Shown here piece after piece: positions 1-12,469 of a DNA stretch of 64,000 bases; position 1 is the first letter of the stretch; each line of letters begins with the position of its first letter. Position numbers and translations under genes: made by a program. The notes below the pieces were generated by a model, which saw only the letters and a program-made list of their open reading frames with translations, was not told the DNA's origin and did not search any database. This DNA is from Circinella minor (taxonomy: Eukaryota > Mucoromycota > Mucoromycetes > Mucorales > Lichtheimiaceae). The stretch is taken from the NCBI GenBank assembly GCA_016758965.1, contig JAEPRB010000084.1, forward strand, positions 1-64,000, written 5' to 3'.

Positions 1-364
<364 letters not shown>

Positions 365-1286
365 CTACATAAACTTCCAATGGATTGGGCATTTGCCTTT
401 ACCAAGATCGCCACATACAGCTTGGAACACTAATAATAGAATTATAGTTTACATTTTGTTATTATTATTATTATTATTCATGCTTAAAATAAAAAGTTGT
501 TGATTTTTAAATTACTATATTTTTGCATTGATATGTTAGTATTGTAAAGAACTTACCAGAAGGTGACATATCTAGTGAGCCTTTGTACATATAATTAAAA
601 AAAAAGAAGGAAAAGGAGAGAGAGTGAGAGAGAGAGAGTGAGAAAAGGTATGAATATGATATAATGTGTAATTTTATTAATAATAAGATAATGATAATAT
701 AAGTGTTATTATCATTTACTTCTTTCTATTCGCTCCCTCCCGCCTCCCTCTTCTCACAAAATCCTTAGCCCCCCTTCAACCCATTCACAAAAGCTTTTTT
801 CATTACCTTCGGGGCAACCTGGACATGTGTCAACAATACGTGCTTTAGATTCACCCGAAGATCCAGCAATATAAACATATTTATTACAATGTGGATTATT
901 ATTTGGATTAGCGCCTATTATATATATATATATTAATACTCTTTTAAGAATATGCACTTGATCAGAGAAAAACAAAATTTCGATTCACTATTATTATTAT
1001 TATTACCATTATGCATTTGTGGTTTATTAATTGCAACTACTAACTCATCATTGGAGTCCGTTTGTCCACAAGATCCAGGTCCTGTATCATAATAAGTACC
1101 AATACCAGAGGATGTATTACCACTAAGAGAATCAATTTTCGATCGTTTCTTTTGATTGGTATGTACTTTCTTCTTCTTTTTATCGTTTTGTTTTGAATTT
1201 AAAGATGATGGTAAAGCATCACTTGAAGTAATAATTAAACATAGTATAACACTAAATAAAATTATATATAAAGAATAAAGCTTCAT
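365..1286 (-). CDS. Secreted RlpA-like double-psi beta-barrel protein
   Basis: I reconstruct four exons on the minus strand: 1286-1007, 914-807, 580-557 and 429-365. All have GT-AG borders and together give 158 residues in a clean frame. The protein starts with a hydrophobic signal peptide (MKLYSLYIILFSVILCLI), then a short Lys/Asn-rich linker, then a single barrel domain. Family hallmarks are GIGTYYDTGPGSCG, the INKPQM segment, CNKYVYIAG, ARIVDTCPGC, the SLDMSPS motif and a C-terminal GKCPIHWKF. This matches the small secreted fungal proteins of the RlpA-like/barwin/expansin-related fold, which are cell-wall associated and usually have no demonstrated enzyme activity. The start was chosen because the signal peptide begins exactly there. 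The exon encoding SLDMSPS is only 24 nt. Confidence 0.88.
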
Positions 1287-3859
1287 TTTTTTTTTTTGAT
1301 CAACTATATACAAATGGTGTAATAAAAGATGATGAATAGGGAACAAAGATGTTAAGGAAAGCAAAAAGGTGTTGTATAATACGTAGAGATTTCACTTTAG
1401 AAAGGGGAAAGCGACAACAAAAAAAAAAAATAGAAAAAAAAAATAAAAAGAAAAACAAAATAGATATTAGTTTTATATTTAAAGCAATCAACCATATTAT
1501 TTTTTTTTCTTTTTAGTCGTGAGATTGGATAATATTAAGTAAGGGTTCATTTATTCATTCATTATTTTCTATTATGTATCTTTTTTTTTTTTTGTTTCTT
1601 TTCACTGTATTTTTCTTTTGTATTTCCATAATTTAAGCAGTTACTTTGCATTATTTTCTAACCACCAGTGTATCTAACCAATTCACAGTTTCCCTTGGAA
1701 GTACGGGGTAAAAAAAAAAAAAAAAAATTAAGGGGGTGTAAAAAAAAAAAAAGGAAAGAAAGAAAGGAGAGGAAGGGGGGGGGAGGGGCAATGAAGTATT
1801 CATAGAATATACTATTATAATAACGCCCCTCTTTTCTTAGTCTACACTATATATATACATATATTCTTCTGTTATCCCTTTCCTTTTTGATTCTTGAAGT
1901 ATATATACACTTATTCGCAACAACAAAATATTTGTTGTTGAGTTATACATAATATTTATTGTTGTATAACAAAAAATTGTTGTTGTCATAGTAATCTTTA
2001 TCTATTTTTAAACTATCACTACGTATGGTATTATAAAAAGTCTGCACTGAAGAGAGTTCAAATTACATTTTACGTACTTAGTCAGTTTCATTTTGTTCAT
2101 ATTTTATTACAAAGTTCATGATATCTTGATCGATGTAATACGTAATGATGATAATAATAATAATAATAATAATAAAAAGGAGTACTTGATTTATATGACT
2201 GCATTGATTAAACAACAGAAAATTATCAAGTAGCTAAAGAATTTTGCTTTTCTGTAAAATAAATAACTTGAACGGCTTTAAAGACAAGTATAGTATATGT
2301 GTGATGAAGGTATCTAACTTCATATATTACATATGCCAGGCCAAATTAGAAATTCCATTCTCTTTTTCTGAGGATCTACAAATTATAAAGAAAAAAAAAA
2401 AAACTTTGTTCCTTACGTATGGTCAAACATTTTATTCATTTATTTATTTTTGATTATTTTCAATAATAATAATAATATAATAATAATAATAATACCTAAA
2501 TAAGCCATTATCATTTGATATCTTATTATGTCTTCATATTTATAAACTTCATTTTTGTGAACATACATACAAAAAAAAAAAAAATTGTTTACCGGGAACA
2601 GAGAGAGAGAGTCAGTCGCTTTTGATATGTTATGTGAATGTATAATGTGCGATTAAACTTATCAAAATGAATGGATTACATAGCCAATGACATTTATTTG
2701 CTGCAGCTATTTTATTTTATTTTAGAAAAAAAAAAAGATCTTTTGTTGATTTCTCCATATTATTATGCATTATGCATTATTATTTGGTATATATCTCGAG
2801 ATAATAATAACAATTAGTAATTCTTAGTCTATAATACAAAAAGGAAAAAGAAAAAGATAATACGTAAACAAAGTTAATGTTTGATTAAAAATATATGCCA
2901 AGAACACATGAAGAGTAAATATTAAATGTATTATGACAAATATATAATATGTTGTTCTTAAATGCTTCTACGTACGTATCCAATTTAACAATAGTGTTAG
3001 AAGAATGGACAAGAATCTATACTATTTTATTATCCACATCTTATTCTCGTAATGTAACTCTATGCATCTATTTTTTTTTTTTGGGAACAATATTATATGA
3101 GTGAGAATGTTGTTCCTTGTATACATTATCTTAATATTATTATTAATCAAAAGAGCTATAATGAATGGAGAGTGTAGGATATTATAATATAGCTTGAGAC
3201 ACACTAACACTTCTTTTTAACAAGAAGAAAGTTTTTTTTTTTTTTTTTATTTATTTTTGTCATGGTTCGGCATTTAAGATTTAAATACATAGCACATACA
3301 TTCTTAACTTTATATATAGAAAAATATCAAACCTTTTTTTTTTTTTTTTTTTTAATTAGATCTCGATTTTGTTTTATTCCTTTAGAACAACTAAGACTTT
3401 TATAATTGAACTCATATCTACAAAGGAAAACCCCATGCTTCGATGTGATGATAATAATGACATCAAAATAAAAAAGAAATCTTTTTACGTATGCATATAA
3501 TCTTTCTTTACTTTTGTTCTAAATCTATATCATATTAATTATTTCATTTCATTTGATTAGATATAAGATTAGTATTAAATAATCACTTATCTGTTCTTTC
3601 CATAGATACTTTTTAATAAAAACTATTTGTCAAATAAATTTTGTGAGTAAAAATCTTTTAAATACTATAGTTAATTCCATGACCTAATAACAAAGAGAAC
3701 TAATAATATCTATCAAATCCACTTGTTAAAGTAAAAAAGAGCAAAAAAAATTTAATTGTATGTAAAATTGATAACGCGCAAAAAAAAAAAATTAAACAAT
3801 AATTTTCTTTTCTTTTCGTTTCAGTCATTATTATATATCATTGACGACCTACAAGAATA
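1287..3859. other. Intergenic region, AT-rich, no gene recognised
   Basis: This 2.6-kb stretch has many A/T homopolymers, a GA-rich patch near 1750-1790, ATT/ATA microsatellites near 2145-2175 and 2460-2495, and a pair of adjacent palindromes at 1918-1970. The only open frames are short and of low complexity. It should contain the upstream regions of both the minus-strand secreted protein gene and the plus-strand WDR92 gene. Confidence 0.7.
1918..1970. repeat. Two adjacent small inverted repeats
   Basis: CAACAACAAA (1918-1927) is a perfect inverted partner of TTTGTTGTTG (1931-1940), with a 3-nt spacer. Immediately after, GTTATACA (1942-1949) pairs with TGTATAAC (1963-1970). A further TTGTTGTTG lies at about 1977-1985. 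No function is assigned. Confidence 0.7.
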
Positions 3860-5258
3860 ATGACAACACTTGTACCATTAATTAGTCGTGATTTAACTTT
3901 TACACCTTACAGTATTCAATGGATACCTACTTCTGCACGCATTTGTGTTGTAGGTGCTACAGGTCGTGGTACAGGTACTATAGCAGTATTTGAATTTCAA
4001 AAAGTATTCTCATTAGTGGGTGAAGTATGTATAAAATAAATGACAACTAGTATTACCTTCCCCCCTCCCCCATTTTGAAAATTGGAAAAAAAAAATGGCT
4101 AATTGAATGATTTGATAGATAGAGACAACAACCCCTGTACGTTGTTGTACAATGGGAGCTGCTGATGGAATAACACGTCGTTTAGCTACAGGAGATTTCG
4201 ACGGACAACTACAACTATGGTAGTTTATCACAATAGAGTTTTTTTTTTTTTGAAGGCAGAGAAGAAAATTCTTTTCCCCTTTCAATGGGGTTCATATTTT
4301 GTATTCTAACAAAGATATATTTATATAGGGATACAAGTCGATTTGATTTACCATTATCTACAGTAAAAGCACATGAAACAATTATTAATGCTATTGATGG
4401 ATGTGGTGGTATAAATCGACCTGGAGGAACACGTGAAATAGTAACAGCAAGTCGAGATGGAACTATTAAAGTATGGGATACCCGAGATATAGAAAAATCT
4501 GTATTAGATATACGACCTAAATCAACCGAACAAATAAATGATGCTTGGGCAGTTGCATTTGGTAATAAAATAATTTATTATTGAAGGATCCAAAAAGGGG
4601 AGGGAAAAAAAAAAAAAAAAAAAACTAATATTTATATATAGGAAATTTTGAAAATGGAAATGAAAGATTATTAGCAGTAGGATTTGATAATGGTGAACTT
4701 CAATTATTTGATATAGCATCCACTCAATATATTTACAAGACAAAACTTAATTCAGGAGTATGTAATAATAATACACACATTGGAAATTTTTATTTTTATT
4801 ATTTAATGGAACTCATGTCTCTCCCTCTAATAATTTAATAGATTTGTTCAATTGAATTCTCTGGACCTACACGACTTAATATTACAACATTAAATGGAAT
4901 TACACTATTGGATTTTAGTAAAGAAACCACAATAACAAAATTACCTGTATGTATAATTAGTATTAGTATAATAATAGAGAGAAAGATATTAATATATATA
5001 TATTGTCATCAGGGATCAAGTGATACAACAGTATGGTCTACAAGACATTTACCACAAAATCCAAATTATTTTGCATCAGCTTCTGGTGATGGTACTGTTA
5101 GTATATGGCATCATGAAAATTTAAAAAGTCCATTATCTACTATTACTGCATCCAAACATCCAATTATTTCAAGTGATTGGAATAAAGATAAAAAAGGACT
5201 TTTAGCTTATTGTTCATTTGATCAAACACTTCGACTTGGTGTAGTAAAAGGTTTATAA
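3860..5258 (+). CDS. WDR92: WD40-repeat protein WDR92 (Monad, DNAAF10) homologue
   Basis: Six exons (3860-4024, 4125-4219, 4329-4561, 4642-4757, 4842-4946, 5013-5258) give 319 residues, close to the animal protein. The chain is a WD40 propeller with family-specific segments: GRGTGTIAVFE near the N-terminus, GDFDGQLQLWD, KAHETIINAIDGCGG, REIVTASRDGTIKVWD, DAWAVAFGN, VGFDNGELQLFD, TVWSTRHLPQNP and a C-terminal GLLAYCSFDQTLRLGVVK. In animals and algae WDR92 works with the R2TP/prefoldin-like co-chaperone in assembling axonemal dyneins. In a fungus without flagella the role would have to be a cytoplasmic R2TP function (inference). The gene ends 37 bp from the stop codon of the convergent UTP11 gene. 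Confidence 0.9.
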
Positions 5259-5295
5259 TAATAATAATTATTATTATAATTAAATGACTCTATTT

Positions 5296-6481
5296 TTATT
5301 TACTACGTCTTGATTTCCATTTATAGATTGCTAAACCATGTTTATCCGTACCCACTTTTTTCTTATCTCCTTTACCCTAAAATAATAATTGTACATTTAG
5401 AAACAAAAAAGTTTATTTCTATTAATAATAGATTATTTAAATTTTTTTTTTTACCTGTAATGCTCGTTGTATTTCAAGTTCTCGTTCTACACGTTTAAGA
5501 TCTGCTTCACGTTGAGCACGAGATATAAATTCTTTATAATTAGCTTCTCTTTCTTTCCTTAATGCCTATAATAAAGTGTAAATTTGGATATTAATATTCA
5601 TCCTTTTGTTCCTCTATAACTTTTTTTTTTTTTTTTCCAAATTTACCTTAAGTGATGCAGCATTTTCAGGTGCAATAATTTCACTCTTTTTTAATGTTGA
5701 TATACTTGGTCGATTGAATTTACGATTAACAAGTTCTGGTAAAGTATCTAAATGTTTTACTGGATCAAATGATTTGGCTAATAATAATCAAATTAGTATT
5801 CTGATAAAGAAAAAGACATTTATTTATTTATTTCGTACCTTGTTCTTTTGAATCTACAAAAACAATATGATTATTTTTCTTTGGCATACTATCTTCTTCA
5901 TCATCATCATCATCTTCTCCATCATATACGTTAAGCATATCTTCATCATCAATTAATTGTTCATCCAAAAAATGTTGTGAATCTCGTAATTTTTCCATTT
6001 TCTAATCAAATAAAATATAAGAATGATTAAATGAAAGATAGATAAAGAAAAAAGAAAAAATAACGAACCTTTTTACTTATATCACGTTGTAACTTGATAT
6101 AATTTTTATCTTGAGATTTCATTAATTGAATCATTTCTGGTGGCAAAGCTTCATTTCTTTGTTGAATATGTACACCACCCTATTAAAAATAAAAAATAAA
6201 AAAAAAGTTAATATGGGTTATTTAAGATCTATTTTCAAAAAACCTCCCCCACCGTTTACCTTTGTTTTCGATTTGATCATTTTAAAATAAAATTCATCGG
6301 GATTTCTTGCTAAAGCTTTTTCTTTTAAAGCTTTTAATCGTTTTTGTTTGGAATGATAATCTCTTGCACGAAGTAAATAATCTTTCTTTTTTTCAAGTAA
6401 ACCAAGTCTTTCACGACCTGTTAATTGACCACGTTCTTTATGAGTACGCCGATGAGTGGCATTACGTACAGACGACGACAT
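5296..6481 (-). CDS. UTP11: U3 snoRNP protein UTP11 (SSU processome)
   Basis: The minus-strand gene starts with [20 protein letters not shown] and continues [20 protein letters not shown], the conserved Utp11 N-terminus. Six exons can be followed; the first three are 6481-6260, 6179-6069 and one starting at 6001. Later segments include [17 protein letters not shown], an acidic stretch and a basic C-terminus ending in [15 protein letters not shown]. Utp11 is a component of the nucleolar small-subunit processome that processes pre-18S rRNA with U3 snoRNA. The gene shares a 214-bp upstream region with the divergent Rad60-like gene and is convergent with WDR92. Confidence 0.93.
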
Positions 6482-6695
6482 TTTATTATTATTATTATTA
6501 TAGATCGGATCGAATAAAAAAGGTGTTCAAAAAAAAAAAAAGGATCTAAAAAAATAAAAAAAAAAAAACAAAAAAAAATTCTTGATATATAATGCCGAAT
6601 TTGGTAATCAGCAAAAAAGAAAATTAATCAAAAAGGAAAGTTACCAAAAAAAAAATAGACCTTCTATCTCCTTTAAATAAGAAAAGAAAACAAAC
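6482..6695. promoter_or_regulatory. Short shared upstream region of UTP11 and Rad60-like gene
   Basis: The start codons of two divergent genes are 214 bp apart. The interval is strongly A-rich on the plus strand and has no ORF. It must hold both promoters; no specific factor site is identified. Confidence 0.6.
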
Positions 6696-8622
6696 ATGGC
6701 AGACTTTGACATTTGTGATATATATAGTCATAGACGTTCAACCACTAAAAAAAAAACAAAAGGGAAAAAAGTTATAAAGAAACAACATGAAAAAAAACGT
6801 AAAAGTCAATTTGAAGAAATTTTAAAAACTCGTAAGCATTTTTATTTTTTTAATTCTCTCTCTCTTTCATTTAATTTATTATAAAAATGAATTAAATCAA
6901 GAAAGAAAAAAATATTAGTTCGTTGTTAAGACAATAATATATATATATATATATGTATATATATGGTTAGGTGCAAAGTTAGGTGTAGACGGATCACGTT
7001 CCGATAGCAACGACGAGAGTGATTCTGATGATCATGGTCGATCCAAAAAGAAAACTAAATTGTTATTTAGTGATTTAAATAAACGGTTAAATTCACAACA
7101 GTCAACTCAAGAAATGGATTCAAAAAATGATTACCTTGGTTTAACAGACGATGAAAATAATAATAATAATAATAACAACAAAGACTATGATGAAAATAAT
7201 AATAATATTAATAATGATGAAACAACTACTGCTACTACAGAAGATACTTCATTTTCTATAATGGACTCTTATGAATTAAATAAAAATACACCTGATATTG
7301 ATAATAATACATGCATGTAAGATTTCTCTCTCTCTCTCTTTTTTTTTTTTTTTGCATAGATCATAACATTGTTATTAATTATTAAATATGTATATAGTGA
7401 ATTATCTGATGATGATGGTAATATGAATGATAAATCAACTTCTTTTCATGATTATTCACTATCATCTTCTTCATCACCCATGTAAGTTAATTATTATAAA
7501 GTAAAAAAAAAAAAAAAAAGTAGAATTGTTCTAATCTAATTTTTATTTTATTTTTTTTAAGGCATGGAATAAATTATCAACAATCACCACAAAAATTACG
7601 ATCCAAACCACTACCTGTAATACCTACTATTGAAGAATTAACCGATCTCGACCCTGATTTAATGCGTCTTGCGACAACTTCTTCTAATATTACTGCAACA
7701 GATGGAATTTCTTTAAATGATGGAAATAAAAATAATTTACTACCTACAAAATTGGAAAAAGTACGCGTTACTGTCCAATATGTACCTTTAATCAAAACAA
7801 CGGATGAAAAAATGCTAGAAATGATGAGACTTATGTCAGAACCCATCAAAGCAATTCTTATGGAGGTAATTTATATATACTATTTTAAGAGGGGGAAAAA
7901 AAAAAGTTAATAGGAATTCTTTTTATTTTAGAATGATCCATTTGATAAATTACTTCAATATTTTTGTGGTAAAAAATATTTGAAAAAAGAAGATGTTATC
8001 TTGGTGTATGAAGGTATTCCTGTCATGTTAAGGGCTACACCACAAAGTCTTAATATGATTACGGGAGTTAAAGCAAAAAATCTTATGAGTAAGTTAGTGA
8101 TAATAATAATAATAATAGAAGATATATATATATATCTTTGTGTGTATTGACTTGAACTACATTCAATAATAGAGGCCTATTTGAAAGATGATTATGAAAA
8201 ACAAGAGAGAGAAAAATCTGAGAATTTAAAACGAAGACTGGAAGAAACACCATTTGATGATAAATTTATAAAACGTTTAGAACAAACACAACCTTCAGAA
8301 CCTGTTGAATCCGAGTCATTTATCCTTATAAAACTTCGTGGTAAAAATAATGAGGATACGAATATGCGTGTTAAACAGGTAATTATAACATAATTATAAT
8401 AAGAAATAACATTTGAATATCTCTCTTTAACCAATATTATATAATATATAGACTACATCTCTAAGAACAATTGTTAATCGTTATTCAGAATTAAAAGTAC
8501 TACCAAATGATGTAGCAACCAAAATTCGATTATCATTTGATGGTGAAGATTTATCATTAGATGATACAATTGGAGATACAGAACTTGAAGATGAAGATGT
8601 TGTTGAAGTAATTATCTCATAA
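6696..8622 (+). CDS. Rad60/Esc2/NIP45-like protein with tandem SUMO-like domains
   Basis: The gene has about seven exons and starts with MADFDICDIYSHRRSTTKKK. The N-terminal half is basic and then acidic, with Ser/Asp-rich patches and an Asn-rich tract (about 7150-7230) that could include SUMO-interacting motifs. A first ubiquitin-like segment starts at KVRVTVQYVPLI (about 7757) and runs through VILVYEGIPVML. The last exon holds a typical SUMO-like beta-grasp: FILIKLRGKNNEDTNMRVKQ, then IVNRYSELKVLPNDVATKI, LSFDGEDLS and a terminal DEDVVEVIIS. The order of disordered acidic N-terminus and two C-terminal SUMO-like domains is that of the RENi family (Rad60, Esc2, NIP45), which acts with Smc5/6 and the SUMO pathway in genome stability. 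There is no C-terminal di-glycine, as expected for a non-conjugated domain. Confidence 0.85.
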
Positions 8623-9499
8623 CTACTTTACAATATCCCACGAATCAATTTATCAATGAATCCATGTGGTTTGAACATAAAAACGAAACAAAAAAAAAAA
8701 GATGAAAACTACATTTAACAAATATAACATATAATACATTTACATACACATCAACACACAACAGAGAAAGACATCAACATAATCATATTTAATACGTTTT
8801 TTTTTTTATAAATTCATTTATTATCATTATTAATATTATCAAAAAAAAAAAAAAAACAGATACATAATTTCTTTCGAAAAGAAAACAAACAAATACATTA
8901 CCTATTAGTAACTTTTTCTTCTTCCTCCTTGTACAAACTTCATTACCCTTCAAATTTGCATTATATTTCTGTCTGTATTATTTTAAATACCTCATTATTA
9001 TTATTATTTTTTATTGAATATAAATAAACTTTTTTTTTTCTTTTGTTATACAATTTTCGAACTATCTACGTAAATTAATATATATTGGAAATTGTGTATC
9101 ATGAACATATATTATCTTGATCATTTTTGATAAAGTGAAATATTTTTACGTACGTACAGGATATTGGATTCCGAAAATTCATGCATTATTATTATTGCTT
9201 TTTTTTTTTTTACATAAACATTACGTAAAGGCTCTTCAATATGTTAAATTTATAATATAATATGCTTTTTAGATATTTATATATATATCAACGATGAAAA
9301 ACAAAAAAAAAAAAAAAAAAGAGAAGGGGAATGAACGTTGTTTTTGGGGATTTGATGAATGAAAAAAAAAAAAAGAAGAATGATAATATAATAATAATAG
9401 TAATAGTAATAATGTAAGAATTGTTTTCTATCAAAATGCATCTAAAGTTTTGGTATATTCGCCTTTTTACTTTATTTTTTATTTTTATTTTTGTGGTAA
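8623..9499. other. Intergenic region between two convergent genes
   Basis: About 880 bp separate two 3' ends. The sequence is AT-rich with several runs of ten or more A or T. It should contain both 3' UTRs. No ORF or repeat of note is seen. Confidence 0.7.
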
Positions 9500-11469
9500 T
9501 TAATATCGACGACTTGGATTAAATCCTGATGAAGGTGATTTAAAATTAACCAATGGTTTGATTTGTCGTTCCATTAAACGTCTGGTATGTGCTTGTTCAG
9601 GATCTTCATCTTGTTGTAACAAAGGTCCACTGCTTGGTACAGAAGGAGTAGTTGGCATGGCAGGAACCTCAGGACGTCGATTACTTCGAGATGTAGTAGG
9701 TTTTCTTCGAACAGACATTTGTCGTCGAGTACTACCTTCTCCATTTCCTACTGCTACTACTTCATTATTATGATGATGTGATGATGATTCACGTGTACTT
9801 TTTGATCGTGATAATCCACTTGTTCCCATTGTCGTTGATCCATTATTATTCATATTTCCATTACTACCATGAACAGATTTATCAAGAAGAGATCCTTTAG
9901 AAAATTGGACTCTATCTTCAATTTGAATCAGAGTTTGAGGTTGTTGTTGTAATTCTTCTGCTACTGGAAGAGAAGGAGGTGGAGGAGGAATAGGGGAATG
10001 TCTAGGAGTGGTTTCGGCAGACTCGTTTTCACTACTATTTGCAAGGAGTGATCCCTTAGCAAATGACTCACGATCAAAAGGATTAATGAGTGGACCATCT
10101 GTACCACGTCCTCCTCCTGTACCTCGTCTACTACCATGTCTTGATAATCCACCATTATTCTTAATAGCTTCTTCATTGGGTGAGAAGGAAGATGTAGATC
10201 TTAATTCCTTTGTTGACTTGTAACGACGTAAAGTATTATTTCTAGTTACTAATGGTACGTCGTCTCCATTGGGTGATGTTCTTGATGAAGATGGTGGTAC
10301 ATCTGTTGTGGTTGAAGAAGGTGCATCAATCGGTCCGAGTGGGTTTATAACCCTATGAGGATATAATTGATAATGATACATATTCTTTATAGATAATAAT
10401 GAGTATTATGAAAATTGATAGTAAAAAAAAAAAGGAGAAATATATATCATTTTTTTTTTACCTTTGCAGATCGAATACTAAGTACCCATTGACGTAAAGC
10501 ATCATAATCATCGGCAGCTAATAAATACATAAAATCTTCTGGTCTTTCAAAAATATGTGGTTTATCTTGTGCACGAAGTGCAAATACAAATTCTGTTGGA
10601 GATCCACGCACATGGTGTAACATGGTATAAACATCAAAAGATGATAAATGACAAAGTGGTAATGAACCTGTACCCTTATTATCTTTAGCATGATGAATGG
10701 TATTATCCATGATATAAAGAAATCGTCGTTGCCATCTTCCTTTTTTAAATTCAATTGTAAGCCAACCATAATTAGGTGGATAAAGTTTTTGAAGTACACT
10801 CTATATTTATATAATATAATTGAAATGAGAAAATTAAACCGAATTTTTTTGTTTCACCTTTTTTTTTTTTTTTTTTTTGCTTACATCAGCCATTAATGAG
10901 TCACGGTACTTGTACTTTTTGACAACTAAATAACTTTTTGTGTTATGTTCCCATGTTGACGTGGTATCCATGACAATTTCCCAATCACGTAAAGGACGCT
11001 CTAAATTAAAAAAAAAAATGGTATTAAAAAAAAAAAAATTAGTTGTCAAAGAACCAAAAATTAAACTTTTTTTTTTTAATCAATTATTTACCAATATCAT
11101 GACTATAATCCACTTCAAATAAAGTCCAATCTTCACTTGAATCCAATAAAAGTCCTTTCTTTTTAAAATATTGAACCACCATAGCTGAAGTCAATAAATT
11201 GGTTAATTGTACTGTTTTATGTTTGGTTCCATCATTAATATAAATACGAAGAGTAAGCGTTTTCATTGGTGCACCAAGATTAGTATTAGCAACTCCTGCA
11301 GTAACTTTGTTTATACTTGTTTGCTAAAAAAAAAAAAAAAAAATTCAAATTAGTAAAAGTAAAATAATATGAATTATATAACCTGTTACTTTTTGTCTGA
11401 TCTAAAAAATAATATGAGACTTACTGGTAAATGATTATTATCCATAGTTTTGGAAGTAGGATTACTAGG

Positions 11470-11505
<36 letters not shown>

Positions 11506-12469
11506 AACATTATCACCTCCTGCTTCTAACACAGCCCAAGCAGTTTGAACAGCTGCCTTAAGATCATGATCATCGTCATTACGGGGTTCTTGTTGTTGTT
11601 GTTGTTGTTGTTGTTGTTGATCCTTTAAGGAAATCAAGTTGGGCGGTAAAGGAGGTACAGGTTCACTTATTTTGAATTGTTTATTTCCAGTACCACCACT
11701 ACTAACACTTCGTTTTAAATTCGAAACAGTGGAAGCAGTTGTAGGAACATTACGTGATCGAGTTCCTTTGACAGTATTAGACCGACTTGTAGTATGATAC
11801 TGTTGTTGTTGCTTTGCACGATGGCGTAATTCGGCAACACAAACATTGTCATCGTCGTCTTCATCACTTGTCCCAATAAAAGAATTAGGAGTAGGTTGTC
11901 GATCCATACTAATATGACGTTGCATTGTTAAAGTGTCTAGATTATTATTATTAATAATAGTAGCAGTAGTTGAGTTATTTGTGGATAAAGTTGTATTAAC
12001 GTGGTCGTTATTGGTCTCGTCCTCTACAGCCTATAAATATAATTTGTATGTATATATATATATATATATATGTGCGTGTGTGTGATGTGTGATGTAAAAA
12101 TAAATCCAATCACAGATAGAATAAAACGCCCATATATATAAAAAAAAAAAAAAAAGAATGGGTAACCAGTCAACAACACATAATTTACATAGTACAGCCA
12201 TACAATAATTATAATAGTTATTGTTACATGTATAAATATATATATATAGATATATATATATATATATATATAAAAGTTAAATAGGCAAGTTCCTAAATAG
12301 GGGAGCAAAAAAGTAATGCCCCAGTAACTCTCTAATATCTCTCTCTCTCACTCCTTTGTTCTGAATGAATGTCAGTTTCCTTTTTTTGCTTTGTTTGTCT
12401 TACCAAAGAGAAATCGATTACTTGTTTTTCAAGGTCTCGAAGAGCATCGTCTAAATTACTTGATGACAT
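9500..12469 (-). CDS. Ras-association plus PH domain adaptor (MRL/Grb7-like architecture)
   Basis: The minus-strand multi-exon gene starts MSSSNLDDALRDLEKQVIDF. The second exon is low complexity, with a glutamine tract (CAA-type repeat, about 11591-11620) and an asparagine tract (about 11468-11503). A Ras-association domain follows: MKTLTLRIYINDGTKHKTVQ, then a ubiquitin-like fold through WTLFEVDYSHDIERPLRDWE and HNTKSYLVVKKY. Next is a PH domain: YGWLTIEFKKGRWQRRFLYI, then FALRAQDKPHIFERPEDFMY and ALRQWVLSIRSAK. The 290-residue tail is Ser/Pro-rich, with two copies of F(A/S)KGSLL(A/D)(N/K)S, several basic Arg-X-X-Ser sites and a PPPPP run. RA followed directly by PH is the arrangement of the Mig10/RIAM/lamellipodin and Grb7 adaptors, which link small GTPases and phosphoinositides to actin. 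A polarity role in hyphae is inference. Confidence 0.85.
11468..11620. repeat. Coding trinucleotide repeats (poly-Asn and poly-Gln)
   Basis: An ATT repeat (about 11468-11503) encodes asparagines, and a TTG/GTT repeat (about 11591-11620) encodes glutamines in the RA-PH protein on the minus strand. Both stay in frame. Such tracts are usually length-variable. Confidence 0.85.

Noticed and set aside
12024..12308. 94-codon minus-strand frame of Tyr-Ile repeats
   Set aside because: It translates (TA)n microsatellites inside an intron of the RA-PH gene.
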